Made by a program: the position numbers and the translations under genes. DNA of 32,742 bases, from positions 1 to 32,742 of the IMG/VR virus record IMGVR_UViG_3300025326_000139. One strand, 5' to 3'. Shown here one piece after another: positions 32,314 through 32,742 of the stretch. This DNA is from a virus. The notes under the pieces are model-generated. The model was not told where the DNA came from, searched no databases, and saw only the letters and a list, made by a program, of their open reading frames with translations. Each line of letters starts with the position of its first letter. The first letter of the stretch is position 1.

Positions 32314-32742
32314 TTACAAAACAGTTACTCCATCCCATGGGAATACAACGCCGCCAGAAGTGCCACCACTCTTGATATATCCATATGCCTTAGTATTGAT
32401 TGTCTGAGTACCAACTCCAAATAAAGTTTCATCACCCATGAAAATACTTGGCAGCGTACCTTGCAACCCAATATGACCAGCTGTTGATGAACTTAGCCAT
32501 AATTCAAGTGTCCTATAAGAACCTGAACCAGTTGCGTCGTTCGAATATCCAATCGCAGAATCAATAATCATACCAACTGATGGACTGTATAAATAACAAC
32601 CCCCGAGGGACAAAGCGGTCGTCCCATCAACGGCTGACAATCTTTTCCATGATGTAGTAGTAAGACCTGCAGCCGCCGCCATATAAACGGTAGTATTGCC
32701 ACCAGCATTATTAAAAGTAACAACTGGGTTCGCATCAGCAGC
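32314..32742 (-). CDS. Structural-type protein, 5' end outside the window
   Basis: The frame stays open to the window edge, so the N-terminus is missing; 142 residues are visible. It is a Gly/Ser/Thr-rich beta protein with VTFNNAGGNTTVYM near the left end, AIGYSNDATGSGSYRTLELW and SGGVVFPWDGVTVL at the end. The composition suits a fibre, decoration or other virion protein. The position ahead of the terminase genes is unusual for the late structural block. The first ATG in the visible part (32682) is internal. Confidence 0.6.
   Translation of the reverse strand, partial: AADANPVVTFNNAGGNTTVYMAAAAGLTTTSWKRLSAVDGTTALSLGGCYLYSPSVGMIIDSAIGYSNDATGSGSYRTLELWLSSSTAGHIGLQGTLPSIFMGDETLFGVGTQTINTKAYGYIKSGGTSGGVVFPWDGVTVL

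Noticed and set aside
5207-32742. Stop-codon recoding (TGA or TAG read as sense)
   Set aside because: Large genes have clean open frames that end in ordinary stops with tight spacing to their neighbours; no need for recoding is visible.

Overview
The window reads as part of the genome of a tailed bacteriophage with a short (podovirus-type) tail, probably from an uncultured AT-rich bacterial host. This rests on a complete head-and-packaging set (terminase small and large subunits, portal, scaffold-like, decoration-like and major capsid proteins) followed by adaptor/nozzle-like proteins, several fibres and lysis genes. I see no tape-measure protein, sheath or baseplate hub. The host cannot be named. 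Most genes start at an ATG preceded only by A/T-rich sequence without a Shine-Dalgarno motif, which points to a lineage that rarely uses that signal.

Layout. Positions 1-4981 run on the + strand and hold small, early-type genes: the 3' end of an AP2-domain homing-endonuclease-like gene, a VRR-NUC nuclease, a protein with Cys at every third residue, a tRNA-Trp-like sequence with an altered anticodon loop, a GC-richer cassette of five tiny zinc-ribbon-like genes with strong Shine-Dalgarno sites, a broken endonuclease remnant, an Acb2/Tad1-like anti-defence protein, and a run of micro-genes (some membrane proteins). Positions 4983-32742 run almost entirely on the - strand and form the late cassette, read from right to left. 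In that order it holds four small or partial genes, terminase, portal, three small genes, scaffold, decoration protein, capsid, an inserted HNH endonuclease, adaptor, nozzle, a fibre, a CHAP-containing virion protein, an internal virion protein, two paralogous collagen-like fibres, a 1283-residue fibre, then XhlA-like protein, M23 peptidase and holin. The two strands converge at about 4982. The only other + strand gene I support is a 38-residue hydrophobic peptide at 14901-15017.

How the genes work together. Terminase loads DNA through the portal into a capsid built on the scaffold. Adaptor and nozzle proteins close the head and form the short tail. The fibres bind the cell surface and the CHAP virion protein probably opens the wall at entry. 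Holin, the XhlA-like protein and the M23 peptidase release progeny. On the early side the Acb2-like protein probably soaks up host cyclic-nucleotide alarm signals. The zinc-ribbon cassette and the Cys-triplet protein are the least explained parts and the best candidates for something new.
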